A stretch of 64,000 nt of DNA from DATLSM01 sp049585815 (GTDB lineage: Bacteria; Actinomycetota; Thermoleophilia; Solirubrobacterales; 70-9): assembly GCA_049585815.1 (NCBI GenBank), contig JBAVAR010000155.1:1-64000 (forward strand), given 5' to 3'. Below are positions 56,425 to 64,000 of this stretch, piece after piece. A program made the translations under genes and the position numbers. Under the pieces are notes generated by a model that made no database searches, was not told the origin of the DNA, and saw only the letters and a list, made by a program, of their open reading frames with translations. Numbering within the stretch: position 1 is the first letter of the stretch; each line of letters begins with the position of its first letter.

Positions 56425-57156
56425 TCAACCCTTCAGCGAACGTATCCAGCTGCTTGGGCCGATCAGAATGCGTACCCCCGGTCGCATCCACCGCAGTACC
56501 GAGAGCAGATCGGCCTGGCGCAGCGAGACACACCCGGCGGTTGGCCCGCCGGTCTGCTCGTGCAGGAATATCCCCGATCCCCGTCCAAAGACGGGATGGT
56601 TGTAGTTGAAATCGATCACGGCGGCGTATCGGTAGGCGAGCGCGTGGTTGCTCCAGAGGTCCTCGTCGGCGGGTGCGCAGGGGCGGCGCACCACCCAGCG
56701 GTTGTAGGCAGCCCGCGTTCCCGACCAACAGGATCCGGGCACGAGGCGGCGCCACCGAAATCCACTTACGCCGGGGTCGGGCTGCGATCCGAAGTCATAG
56801 ACGAAGCCGTAATTGCCGATCGGGGTTGTGCCGTCTCCGGCGTGTCGTCGGGCCGGCATGGAGAGGCCGTTGTAGCCGATCCTGGCCTCCATCGCCCCGC
56901 GAACGATCTGCCAGCGCTCGCCCTCCAGCCGGTAGGTCGAGGCTGTCGCATATGTCGTCTGCATACCGGTGGTCCCGATCTCGATCACCTGCCTGGCTGT
57001 GCCCAAACCCCGCATCCCGTTGGGGTTGATCTCGGGCGCCAGCGATCTCGCATGGGCGACCGGTGCAAACAGAACCGACCCGCAGAGTGCGAGCGCGAGA
57101 CCGGCAAGTGCTCTTCCCTGGACGGCGCCAAAGCGGACGCGGGGCCTGCGGATCAT
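56425..57156 (-). CDS. exported L,D-transpeptidase-like protein (YkuD)
   Basis: The 243-residue protein has a signal peptide (hydrophobic LAGLALALCGSVLFAP, cleavage after AHA) and a YkuD-type domain with H199-E-Q-T-G-G and G-C209-V-S-L. The wider motif (HxxxxxxxxxGC) matches enzymes forming 3-3 crosslinks; the Arg after GCV is replaced by Leu-Arg. It probably acts on peptidoglycan. It is 7 bases from the other L,D-transpeptidase, forming a pair. Confidence 0.85.
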   Translation of the reverse strand: MIRRPRVRFGAVQGRALAGLALALCGSVLFAPVAHARSLAPEINPNGMRGLGTARQVIEIGTTGMQTTYATASTYRLEGERWQIVRGAMEARIGYNGLSMPARRHAGDGTTPIGNYGFVYDFGSQPDPGVSGFRWRRLVPGSCWSGTRAAYNRWVVRRPCAPADEDLWSNHALAYRYAAVIDFNYNHPVFGRGSGIFLHEQTGGPTAGCVSLRQADLLSVLRWMRPGVRILIGPSSWIRSLKG

Positions 57157-57163
57157 CTCGTCG

Positions 57164-58801
57164 CTACTGGGCGACCGTGACCAGGGTCCCGATCGGTGTG
57201 TATGGCCAGACTTTGGCGGCCTCTTCCAGTGGCATCTCGACACAACCGAGGCTTTGCGGGGTGCCATAGGAGGCGCGGTCGAAGGAGTGCAGAGCATCGC
57301 CGCCGTTGAAGTAACTCACCCATTTGATTCCGGGGTCGCTGTAATGGGAGCCATCGGGGTTGGTGCCGGTCATCGTGGTTTCGGAGAGGTGCTCGAAAAC
57401 CGGATAGGTACCGAGTGCAGTTTCGGCACCCGGAATCCCGGTGTTGGCGGCGGTGCTGAGAACCTTGTGTCCGTTATGCCATAGCGTCAGCGTCTCGGGG
57501 ACGGTCTCGCTCACGTAGACGTAGCTGTAGCCCGGTTCTGACCTGCGCCTGCCGGCGATCGCGTCTCGCAGCAGCGCCGCCCAGACCGCCGATCCGGCTT
57601 CGCCGTCGGGTTCCATTTCCTGTTCGTTCTCGAAGGCCATGACGGCGCCGCGAGTGATCGTGTTCGGCCTGCCAGAGGACCAGGCCGCCCGCAGGGTAGA
57701 GGGGGTGTTGGCGTAGCGCCAGGTGAACCTGCCCCGCGGGGGTTCGACCGCGGCGCGAAGCTCCCCCGAGGGATTGCGGGGCACTGCGGCACCGGCCGGC
57801 TTCCATTCAAGGGGCAGGTAACCGGCTTGGGCGAGGAGCTGCTGCAGGCGCAGGGTTGAACCCGGCGGGATCGTCCAGCCGATTTCCCGGCCGGCCTGCA
57901 ATGAGCCGTTCGCCTGAATGATCTCGACCTGGCGCGGAAGCTCGGCGTGCAGCGTTGTAGCTAGGCCAGCCCCGTAGCCCCTGGGGGTGAATAGGAGCGT
58001 GTGACTGTCGGTCTGCCGCCATTCTCCGGATGACGGAGAGGAGACGGTGGGGCGGGCAGAGCCGAGTACGTCCGCGACGGGCTTTGAGAAAGTCAGTCGC
58101 AGCGGGGTCGCAGGGGAGACGGTGGCACCCGGGGGAGGGCTGGCGGCGACACTCGGCGAGCGGCTTGCGGGGAACCAGGTGACGGGCTCGGGCTGGCTCA
58201 GCCGCTCCCAAGAGCGAGGGGCGCTGGCGACCAAAACCGTCCCGGCAGCCTGGCGGGGGCCGAGGCTCACCGTGCTGTGAGGCTGGAGAAAGCTCTCGTG
58301 GTGCAGGTGCCCGCTGGTGCCGTAGGCAACCTCGCTCACCGGTTGGCTGAAAGAGATGCTGGGTGCGGCGGAGTGGACCGTCACCCAGTGGGTCTGCACC
58401 CGGGCCGCCGGTGCCCGAAAGGTGAGATTCTGGTGTTCTTCCCCGCCGACCAGCCAGCCGAGCCATCCGGGCGTGCGCACGACGAGATCAACCGAGACCC
58501 GCTCGCCGGGAAGGATCGGTGTTTTCGGTTCCAGCCTGCCGGAGTGAACGACGACGGGGATCGGCCGACCGTCGGGGCCAAAGGCGTGCACCTGCTTCAC
58601 GATCCCCCCGAAGTCCCCCAATTCATAACGTGCGAGTGCAGCCGAGTCGGTGCTCAATGTGGCGCCGGAGAGCGCGAAGGCGCCGACGGCGAGCCCGATG
58701 ATGACGACGCCCACGGCCCCCAGCCCCAGCACCGAGCGACGGCGCCACCAAGATCTGCGCCCCTGTGAGGAGCTGGGATGAGGAACCTGATCCTCGCTCA
58801 C
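57164..58801 (-). CDS. membrane-anchored L,D-transpeptidase with Ig-like domains
   Basis: The 545-residue protein has an Arg-rich N-terminus and one membrane anchor (LGLGAVGVVIIGLAVGAFAL). Two or more Ig-like domains follow (SVDLVVRTPGW, ATPLRLTFSKPVADV), then a central region and a C-terminal YkuD domain (HSFDRASYGTPQSLGCVEMP). Cys and His of the catalytic motif are intact. The layout resembles actinobacterial Ldt enzymes with Ig-like repeats. It should crosslink peptidoglycan at the outer face. It overlaps nothing; 360 bases of divergent intergenic DNA follow. Confidence 0.88.
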   Translation of the reverse strand: MSEDQVPHPSSSQGRRSWWRRRSVLGLGAVGVVIIGLAVGAFALSGATLSTDSAALARYELGDFGGIVKQVHAFGPDGRPIPVVVHSGRLEPKTPILPGERVSVDLVVRTPGWLGWLVGGEEHQNLTFRAPAARVQTHWVTVHSAAPSISFSQPVSEVAYGTSGHLHHESFLQPHSTVSLGPRQAAGTVLVASAPRSWERLSQPEPVTWFPASRSPSVAASPPPGATVSPATPLRLTFSKPVADVLGSARPTVSSPSSGEWRQTDSHTLLFTPRGYGAGLATTLHAELPRQVEIIQANGSLQAGREIGWTIPPGSTLRLQQLLAQAGYLPLEWKPAGAAVPRNPSGELRAAVEPPRGRFTWRYANTPSTLRAAWSSGRPNTITRGAVMAFENEQEMEPDGEAGSAVWAALLRDAIAGRRRSEPGYSYVYVSETVPETLTLWHNGHKVLSTAANTGIPGAETALGTYPVFEHLSETTMTGTNPDGSHYSDPGIKWVSYFNGGDALHSFDRASYGTPQSLGCVEMPLEEAAKVWPYTPIGTLVTVAQ

Positions 58802-59161
58802 TCAAAGGAGAATAGGGAGAAGCTGCCTTGCCGGCGCATTTTCGGTCTCAAGCTCGACCTGCGGGGGGTTTGGTGGGTGCGATGGCAGAACCGGGCCTTG
58901 GCCCGCGGGCGCAAGGGGAAAGGTCCGGTGCCGATCGGCGCGACAGGCACCGTCGCGGGGCGAGGCTATGTGAGACATCGGCAATGAGGTGCGCGGGCTG
59001 GGATTGGCGCCAATCTCGGTTTGATCTCTTTCGGCTCCCCGTGTATTGCGGCGGCGAGGACGAAGTGAAGATCCAGCCGGGAATGGAGATTGCCGGGTGA
59101 GAAATCACCAAATGAGGAGGCCGTCGACAAGGTTGCCGTCAAATGAGGGAGACTCGCGGCG
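58802..59161. other. divergent intergenic region with direct repeats
   Basis: There are 360 bases between the L,D-transpeptidase and rph genes. CAAATGAGG is repeated at 59109-59117 and 59140-59148 (31 bases apart, about three helical turns), with GCCGTC also repeated between. This could be a tandem regulatory site for rph. No gene or RNA is supported here. Confidence 0.4.
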
Positions 59162-59881
59162 ATGCCCGCTTCCCGTAGCTACGATCGCGCAGCGGCTGAC
59201 AGCCGCCCGGTGACGATCGACCCTGGGTTCGTCGCCACCGCCGACGGGTCGGCGCTGATCTCAGTGGGCAAGACCAGGGTGATCTGTACAGCTTCGATCA
59301 GCCACTCCGTGCCGCGCTGGATGCAAGGGCGCGGTCGCGGATGGGTCACCGCCGAGTACGCGATGCTGCCGGCCTCGACCGGAGAGCGCAAGGCCCGTGA
59401 CATCTCCCGCGGCAAGCAGGATGGTCGCGGGGTGGAGATCCAACGGTTGATCGGCCGCTCGCTGCGCGTCGTCGTTGATTTCGAGGCGATGGGGGAGCGC
59501 AGCGTCTACGTCGACTGCGACGTGCTCCAGGCAGACGGTGGCACACGGTGCGCCGCGATCACCGGCGGATACGTGGCGCTGCACCAGGCCTTCCAGAAGT
59601 TGGTCGACGCCCGTGAGATCGCGGCGATGCCGCTGAACGGTTCCGTCGCGGCGATCAGCGTCGGCATGGTCGGCGGACGAGCCGTCTGCGACCTCGACTA
59701 CTCAGAGGACTCTGCCGCTGAGGTCGACGCCAACGTCGTGATGACGGGGGACGGCGGCCTGGTCGAGGTGCAGGCCACGGCGGAGCGCACACCTCTTTCC
59801 CGAGCCTCACTCGATGAGCTGCTCGCTCTTGCCGAGGGCGGCATCGCCCGCCTGCGGGAGGTGCAGGAGCGGGTCGCTTGA
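59162..59881 (+). CDS. rph: ribonuclease PH
   Basis: The 239-residue protein is a clear RNase PH (VTIDPGFVATADGSALISVGKTRVICTAS, WVTAEYAMLPASTGER, DVLQADGGTRCAAITGGYVAL, VCDLDYSEDSAAEVDANVVMT). It trims tRNA 3' ends by phosphorolysis. The start has GAGGGAG upstream. It overlaps rdgB by 4 bases (TTGA). Confidence 0.96.
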   Translation: MPASRSYDRAAADSRPVTIDPGFVATADGSALISVGKTRVICTASISHSVPRWMQGRGRGWVTAEYAMLPASTGERKARDISRGKQDGRGVEIQRLIGRSLRVVVDFEAMGERSVYVDCDVLQADGGTRCAAITGGYVALHQAFQKLVDAREIAAMPLNGSVAAISVGMVGGRAVCDLDYSEDSAAEVDANVVMTGDGGLVEVQATAERTPLSRASLDELLALAEGGIARLREVQERVA

Positions 59882-60474
59882 TCCTCGCCACTCGCAACGA
59901 GCACAAGCTGCGGGAGCTGATCGAGATTCTGCCGCAGGTGGGGCTGCACGCCCTCCCGCCTGATCTGGAGCTACCGCCAGAGGACGGCGACAGTTTCGCG
60001 GCAAACGCGTTGATCAAGGCGCGGGCGGCGCGCGCGGCGTGCGCCGAGACGGCGGTCGCCGACGACTCGGGGATCGAGGTGGAGGCGCTCGGTGGCCGGC
60101 CGGGGATCTACTCAGCGCGATACGCCGGTGAGGGGGCCAGTGACGAGGAAAACCTGGAGAAGCTGCTGGGCGAGGTTGCAGACGCCGGTGGTGAGCGCCG
60201 CGCCGCCTACGTCTGTGTCATCGCTCTTGTCGACGAGGGGGGCGCCGAGCGCACCTTCGAGGGTCGCTGTGAGGGCCGGCTTGCGATGACGCCACGCGGC
60301 GCAGGTGGATTCGGCTATGACCCCGCCTTCGTTCCTGACGATACGGGGCCAGCCGACGAGCGGACGATGGCCCAACTCAATCCTGCCGAGAAGCACGCGA
60401 TCAGCCACCGGGGCAGGGCAGCCCGTTTGCTCGCCGAACACCTCGGGTCCGCCGAGCGGGACGGGTCGAGGTGA
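59878..60474 (+). CDS. rdgB: non-canonical purine NTP pyrophosphatase
   Basis: The 198-residue Ham1/RdgB protein has the start IILATRNEHKLREL (TTG start), the core VADDSGIEVEALGGRPGIYSARYAGEGA and GGFGYDPAFVPDDT, and the C-terminal NPAEKHAISHRGRA. It hydrolyses dITP and XTP to keep them out of DNA. It is translationally coupled to rph and to the next gene (GTGA overlap). Confidence 0.95.
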   Translation: MILATRNEHKLRELIEILPQVGLHALPPDLELPPEDGDSFAANALIKARAARAACAETAVADDSGIEVEALGGRPGIYSARYAGEGASDEENLEKLLGEVADAGGERRAAYVCVIALVDEGGAERTFEGRCEGRLAMTPRGAGGFGYDPAFVPDDTGPADERTMAQLNPAEKHAISHRGRAARLLAEHLGSAERDGSR

Positions 60475-61382
60475 TCCGGACCAAAAGCGGCGCCGCGGCA
60501 CTCTCGATTGGCTCCAACGCGCTGCTGATCGCGATCAAGTTGGCGGCCGGAGCGATCACCGGCTCGATTGCGATCGTCACCGAGGCGGTCCATTCGCTGA
60601 TCGACCTCCTGGCCTCCGTGATCGCCTTCGTCTCGGTGCGCAAAGCGGACGAGCCGGCCGACGCCGGACATCCCTATGGCCATGAGAAGGTCGAGAGCCT
60701 GGCGGCGACAATCGAGGGGATGCTGATCTTGGTCGGGGCCGGGATCATCGTCTACGAGGCAACCCACCGGCTGGTGGTGGGGTCGACCGTGCAGTCCCTC
60801 GGCGTCGGCATGGTGGTGATGGGGTTCTCGGTTCTGGCAAATCTGGGTGTTTCCACGGTCATCTCCCAACAGGCGAGGGCACACGATTCGCCCGCCTTGG
60901 AGGGAGACGCGGCGCACCTTCGCGCCGACGCCCTCACCTCGGCAGGGGTCCTAGGGGGACTCGCCCTCGTCAAGATCACTGGTGACGCTGCTTTCGACTC
61001 GATTACGGCACTGGTTGTCGCGGTGGCGATCGTCACCGCGGGATTGAGGATCATCAGACGCTCGTCTGGGGTACTCGTCGATGAAGCGCTTCCCAGCGGC
61101 GAGATGGACAGGATTGAGGCCGCGATCGGCGCCTCGCGAACTGCGGAGGTGGCCGGGTACCACAGGCTGCGCGCCCGTCGCGCAGGCGCGCGCCGCTATA
61201 TCGACCTCCACGTTCAGTACCGCTCGGGCACCAGCCTTGAGCGCGCCCACCAGCTGGCCCACAGGATGCGCGACGAGATCGAGGCCAAGGTGGACGGCGC
61301 CGAAGTCCTGATTCACGTCGAGCCAGAGACCTCTGTGCGTGAGTCCGACGCGGCTGCCGGTGGCCCATATCGCTCCGGTTAG
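60471..61382 (+). CDS. cation diffusion facilitator (zinc-type) transporter
   Basis: The 303-residue protein has six membrane helices. Site-A residues are H41-x3-D45 (TM2, HSLID) and H149-x3-D153 (TM5, HLRAD), the His/Asp pattern of zinc-preferring CDF proteins, while FieF has Asp at the first position. The C-terminal cytoplasmic domain (YIDLHVQYRSGTSLERAHQLAHRMRDEIE, VLIHVEPE) is normal. It probably exports Zn2+ or related ions. GTG start in overlap with rdgB. Confidence 0.92.
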   Translation: MIRTKSGAAALSIGSNALLIAIKLAAGAITGSIAIVTEAVHSLIDLLASVIAFVSVRKADEPADAGHPYGHEKVESLAATIEGMLILVGAGIIVYEATHRLVVGSTVQSLGVGMVVMGFSVLANLGVSTVISQQARAHDSPALEGDAAHLRADALTSAGVLGGLALVKITGDAAFDSITALVVAVAIVTAGLRIIRRSSGVLVDEALPSGEMDRIEAAIGASRTAEVAGYHRLRARRAGARRYIDLHVQYRSGTSLERAHQLAHRMRDEIEAKVDGAEVLIHVEPETSVRESDAAAGGPYRSG

Positions 61383-61392
61383 CGGCCGCTGA

Positions 61393-61414
61393 GGAGGGCG
61401 AGCGGCCGCCCTCC
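61393..61414 (+). terminator. hairpin after the rph-rdgB-CDF operon
   Basis: GGAGGGCG-AGCGGC-CGCCCTCC is a perfect 8+6+8 inverted repeat ten bases after the stop codon. No T-run. Confidence 0.5.
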
Positions 61415-61521
61415 CGGCGTCCCCGCCGTCGAGCCCGCGCAACGCTCCGAATTCCAACCGCCCCGCCGGAGTCCAGCGGTGAAGCGATGCTCGACGGCTG
61501 CTGTAGCCCGACGCGGTGGGG

Positions 61522-61710
61522 TTAGGGGGGCGGCAGCAAGTTGACGGCGGCGGCGATGCCGACGGCGCCGACGGTGATCGAGTAGCCGGTGTAGCCGCCG
61601 ATCGCAAACAGAACCACGGCGATCGCGCAGATCGCCACCACGGTGATCCAGGAGGCTCTGGCCAGGGACACGGCCCGGTATTTTGGCCGAGATGCCCGAC
61701 GCCGCCACAT
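61522..61710 (-). CDS. small two-span membrane protein
   Basis: The 62-residue protein has a basic start, the hydrophobic stretch WITVVAICAIAVVLFAI, a short turn (GGYTGY) and a second stretch (SITVGAVGIAAAVNLL). GGAAGG lies upstream of ATG 61710. The start overlaps by 19 bases the start of the divergent roadblock-like gene; GTG 61671 would avoid the overlap. The function is unknown. Confidence 0.6.
   Translation of the reverse strand: MWRRRASRPKYRAVSLARASWITVVAICAIAVVLFAIGGYTGYSITVGAVGIAAAVNLLPPP
61679..61684 (+). promoter_or_regulatory. -10-like box for the roadblock/tldDE operon
   Basis: TATTTT lies 7 bases before the ATG at 61692, with no ribosome site. This would start the mRNA at or near the start codon. 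Confidence 0.4.
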
Positions 61711-62066
61711 TGGCCCCTTCCGGCGATGCCGCAGAACATGCACTTGCCTTCCTTGACGAGATGTCACCCGATCTGCGCGGCGCCGCGATCCTCGACGCCT
61801 CCGGTGCCGTCCTGGCGGGCACCGGAGGCGTCGATCGCTGGGGCGAGAACTGCGGTGCGTTGCTCAAGGTTGCCGACAACGCCGGTGCCGAGCCATTCGA
61901 ACAGATCCACGTTGCCACCGAGCAGGGGGAGGTCTTCGCTGTGCGCGGTGCGGGAATGGTCGCCATTGCCGTGACCGAGCGCTTCGCGCTCGCCTCCCTG
62001 ATGCTCTTCGATCTCCGCTCCATCCTGCGCGATCTGGCCAGCGGCTCAGCGAGAAGGACGGCATGA
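61692..62066 (+). CDS. roadblock/LC7-like domain protein
   Basis: The 124-residue protein has the strand order of roadblock/LC7 domains (LRGAAILDASGAVLAGTGG, FEQIHVATEQGEVFAVRGAGMVAIAVTERFALASLMLFDLRSIL). In bacteria such proteins pair with small GTPases such as MglA; none is near. It starts a tight run of genes with ATGA/GTGA overlaps that ends in tldD-tldE. Confidence 0.75.
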   Translation: MPDAATLAPSGDAAEHALAFLDEMSPDLRGAAILDASGAVLAGTGGVDRWGENCGALLKVADNAGAEPFEQIHVATEQGEVFAVRGAGMVAIAVTERFALASLMLFDLRSILRDLASGSARRTA

Positions 62067-62287
62067 CTCCCAAGCCCCACCGCGTCATCCTTGACCGTGT
62101 CTCCGGCTACGCCGACGAGGCCGCCGCCTACATGCGCCGCCGCCGCGTCGCTCGCCGTCCCTTCGCCCGCCTCTATTACGCGGGTGGGCGCAGCGTCGAT
62201 CACGCGACCGACTCCGCTGTTGGCGGCGAGCTTTTCCTTGCCGCGGGCAACCTGATCGAGGTCGCCGGAAAGCGGCCGAAGCCGTGA
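62063..62287 (+). CDS. small hypothetical protein
   Basis: The 74-residue basic protein (HRVILDRVSGYADEAAAYMRRRRVARRPFARLYYAGG) has no recognised domain. ATGA overlap with the roadblock-like gene and GTGA with tldD indicate that it is a real, co-translated member of this operon. Confidence 0.65.
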   Translation: MTPKPHRVILDRVSGYADEAAAYMRRRRVARRPFARLYYAGGRSVDHATDSAVGGELFLAAGNLIEVAGKRPKP

Positions 62288-63672
62288 GCGACCTGCTCGA
62301 TCCCGCACTCGCTGAGCGCACCCTCACCCGGGCCCTGGCGGCAGGGGGCGAGTTCGCCGAGGTCTTCGCCGAACGTCGCCGCGGCTTTTCGATGTCGATA
62401 GATGAGTCGCGGATCGAGTCTGTGCAGGCCGGCGCCGAGGAGGGTGCCGGAGTTCGGGTAATCGCCGGAGGTACCACCTACTTCGCCCATGTCGACGGGC
62501 TCGCTCCCGCCGACCTGGAGCGCGCCGCCGGGGAAGCCGCCTCCGCCCTGCGGGGAAAACGCGTCGAGCCGCGCCCCATAGAGGCCCCCCGGCGGGCAAT
62601 CCCACAGGTGATCGAGCAACTCCCCGAAGAGGTTCCGGCTGAGCGCAAGGCGGAGCTTCTGCGCGAGCTTGATGAGCGCGGTCGGGCCGCGGGGGGTGAG
62701 GTCGCCCAGTTCTCGGCCTCCTACGGGGACGTCCGCCGTGAGGTCGCTGTCGCCAACTCCGAGGGCCTTCTGAGCGGCGATGACCGCATTCGAGTGCGGC
62801 TCGGTGCCCAGGTGGTGGCACGCCGCGGCGATGTGGTCGAGACCGGTTTTGAGACGCTTGGCGCGCATCGCGGCTTCGAGCTGCTCGACGGCGATCCGGG
62901 CCGGATCGCCGAGCAGGCCGCCGCTAAGGCACTGACCCTGCTCGACGCCGATCCGGCGCCGGCGGGCTCGATGCCGGTCGTCGTCGGCGGCGGTTTTGGC
63001 GGTGTCCTCTTCCATGAGATGACCGGCCACGGCCTGGAGGCAGATCACGTCCAAAAGGGGGCGAGCGTCTACGTGGGCAAGCTGGGCGAGAGGGTCGCCC
63101 AGCCCTTGCTCAGCGCCTACGACGATGGCCGCCTGCCGGGCGAGTGGGGAACCGACGGCATCGATGACGAGGGCACCCCCACCCAGAAAACCTTAGTCAT
63201 CGAGGACGGGCGGCTCGTCTCATATCTCTATGACCGTGTGCGCGCCGATCGCGACGGGGTCATCTCGACCGGCAACGGCCGTCGCGAGAGCTTCCGTCAC
63301 CTGCCGATCCCACGCATGACCAACACCTACATCGCCCCGGGAGAGGGGGACCCCGAGGCGATCATCGCTGAGGTCAAGAGGGGCTTTTACGCCGTCTCCT
63401 TCGCCGGTGGGCAGGTCGACCCGGCGACCGGAGATTTCGTCTTCGGTGTCTCCGAGGGATATCTGATCGAGGCAGGTAGACCGACCCGGCCCTGCCGCGG
63501 GGCGACCCTTATCGGGAACTGCCTCGAGGCCCTGATGGGGATCGACGCGGTCGGAGATGACTTCGAGATGAAGACAGGGTTTTGTGGCAAGGGCGGCCAG
63601 AAAGTGCCGGTCGGCACCGGCCAAGGCCATGTCCGCATCCTGGCGATGACGGTCGGGGGGACCGAGGTATGA
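62284..63672 (+). CDS. tldD: metalloprotease TldD
   Basis: The 462-residue protein has the zinc motif H244-E-M-T-G-H249 and the flanking GFGGVLFHEMTGHGLEADHV. With TldE it cleaves unfolded peptides (microcin B17, CcdA in E. coli). The end FCGKGGQKVPVGTGQGHVRI is conserved. GTG start overlaps the small gene upstream by 4 bases. Confidence 0.95.
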   Translation: MSDLLDPALAERTLTRALAAGGEFAEVFAERRRGFSMSIDESRIESVQAGAEEGAGVRVIAGGTTYFAHVDGLAPADLERAAGEAASALRGKRVEPRPIEAPRRAIPQVIEQLPEEVPAERKAELLRELDERGRAAGGEVAQFSASYGDVRREVAVANSEGLLSGDDRIRVRLGAQVVARRGDVVETGFETLGAHRGFELLDGDPGRIAEQAAAKALTLLDADPAPAGSMPVVVGGGFGGVLFHEMTGHGLEADHVQKGASVYVGKLGERVAQPLLSAYDDGRLPGEWGTDGIDDEGTPTQKTLVIEDGRLVSYLYDRVRADRDGVISTGNGRRESFRHLPIPRMTNTYIAPGEGDPEAIIAEVKRGFYAVSFAGGQVDPATGDFVFGVSEGYLIEAGRPTRPCRGATLIGNCLEALMGIDAVGDDFEMKTGFCGKGGQKVPVGTGQGHVRILAMTVGGTEV

Positions 63673-64000
63673 GCGAACTCGCAGCCGCGGCCGCGCGGGC
63701 CGTTGAGGCGGCCCTGGCGGCGGGGGCTGGTGAGGCCGAGGCCTACGCCTCCGAGGATGCCGGGCGCGAGGTGCGGGTCCACGGAGGAGAGGTGGAAAGC
63801 CTGACCGCAGCCACCCAGCGCGGTATCGGCGTGCGAGCCTGGCTCGGAGGGCGGGTTGGTTATGCCTATGGGACCGATTCCTCTGAGCAGGGCGTCGCCG
63901 CAATCGCGGCTCGGGCGGCGGAGGCCGCACAGGCGGCGGACGAGGACGAGTTTGCCGGCCCCCCGCGGTCCGCGCCGCCGCCGCCGCTGGAGGGGCTGCG
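63669..64000 (+). CDS. tldE: TldE/PmbA, partial at right edge
   Basis: The ATG at 63669 overlaps the tldD stop. The 110 visible codons show the TldE N-terminal domain (AVEAALAAGAGEAEAYASEDAGREVRVHGGEVESL, GIGVRAWLGGRVGYAYGTD). TldE is the catalytically inactive partner of TldD. The rest lies beyond the window. Confidence 0.88.
   Translation, partial: MSELAAAAARAVEAALAAGAGEAEAYASEDAGREVRVHGGEVESLTAATQRGIGVRAWLGGRVGYAYGTDSSEQGVAAIAARAAEAAQAADEDEFAGPPRSAPPPPLEGL

Noticed and set aside
58778..58987. Short basic frame between the L,D-transpeptidase and rph
   Set aside because: It overlaps the start of the transpeptidase gene in antisense and lacks a ribosome site and a plausible fold.

Overview
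The window is high-GC, gene-dense DNA from what looks like an actinobacterium. The pointers are a CysO/CysM/Mec protein-thiocarboxylate cysteine pathway, a SUF operon led by an Rrf2 regulator and using SufU, a MarP-like membrane serine protease, a PbpA-type transpeptidase with an NTF2-like N-terminal domain, two L,D-transpeptidases, a WS/DGAT acyltransferase, and many genes with a TAnnnT hexamer 6-11 nt before the start codon and no Shine-Dalgarno sequence, which suggests leaderless mRNAs. The class Thermoleophilia is my best guess from the overall flavour, not something the sequence proves. No rRNA, tRNA, CRISPR array, transposase or integrase was seen.

Layout. 0-1 kb: a gene tail, a SnoaL-like gene broken by an in-frame TGA, and a cupin. 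1-6 kb: glutamate synthase large subunit (gltB), ended by a hairpin shared with a convergent coiled-coil gene. 6-11 kb: FHA/zinc-ribbon protein, SRPBCC protein, lipoprotein, penicillin-binding protein, MarP-like protease and HxlR regulator. 11-19 kb: DNA repair block with xseA-xseB convergent on, and overlapping, an AddB/AddA-like helicase-nuclease pair. 19-21 kb: small hypotheticals, a HAD protein and a DUF59/PaaD-like gene. 21.2-28.9 kb: a looser block with large non-coding gaps (PAS-GGDEF-EAL protein, secreted Cys-repeat protein, zincin, DegV protein). It is bounded by the DUF59 3' end on one side and a diverged copy of that 3' end on the other. 28.9-34 kb: drug-type ABC transporter, FxsA, WS/DGAT, ispH. 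34-40 kb: surface and secreted proteins (IPT-PASTA protein, alpha/beta hydrolase, lone pilin-like protein, Cys-pair beta-propeller coupled to a sulfatase).

39.9-52 kb is a sulfur-handling region. On the minus strand lie rrf2, sufC, sufS and sufU, then (beyond an oppositely oriented glyoxalase-like gene) a Rieske ferredoxin, sufB, sufD and a thioredoxin-fold protein that lacks its CxxC. On the plus strand lie htpX, a rhodanese-ThiF sulfurtransferase with reversed domain order, cysO, cysM, mec and a DUF2007-like gene. The ThiF protein would activate and sulfurate CysO, CysM would transfer the sulfur to an activated serine, and Mec would release cysteine, which SufS can then use to feed SufU and the SufBCD scaffold. 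The rhodanese-thiF and cysM genes carry the same 16-nt promoter/operator sequence.

52-59 kb: a degenerate MA-type peptidase fold, DUF1802, nadB with an unclear start, a coiled-coil protein, a glycosyltransferase and two L,D-transpeptidases. 59-64 kb: rph-rdgB-cation diffusion facilitator operon, then a roadblock-like protein, a small protein and tldD-tldE, all with 4-nt overlaps. The last gene runs off the right edge.
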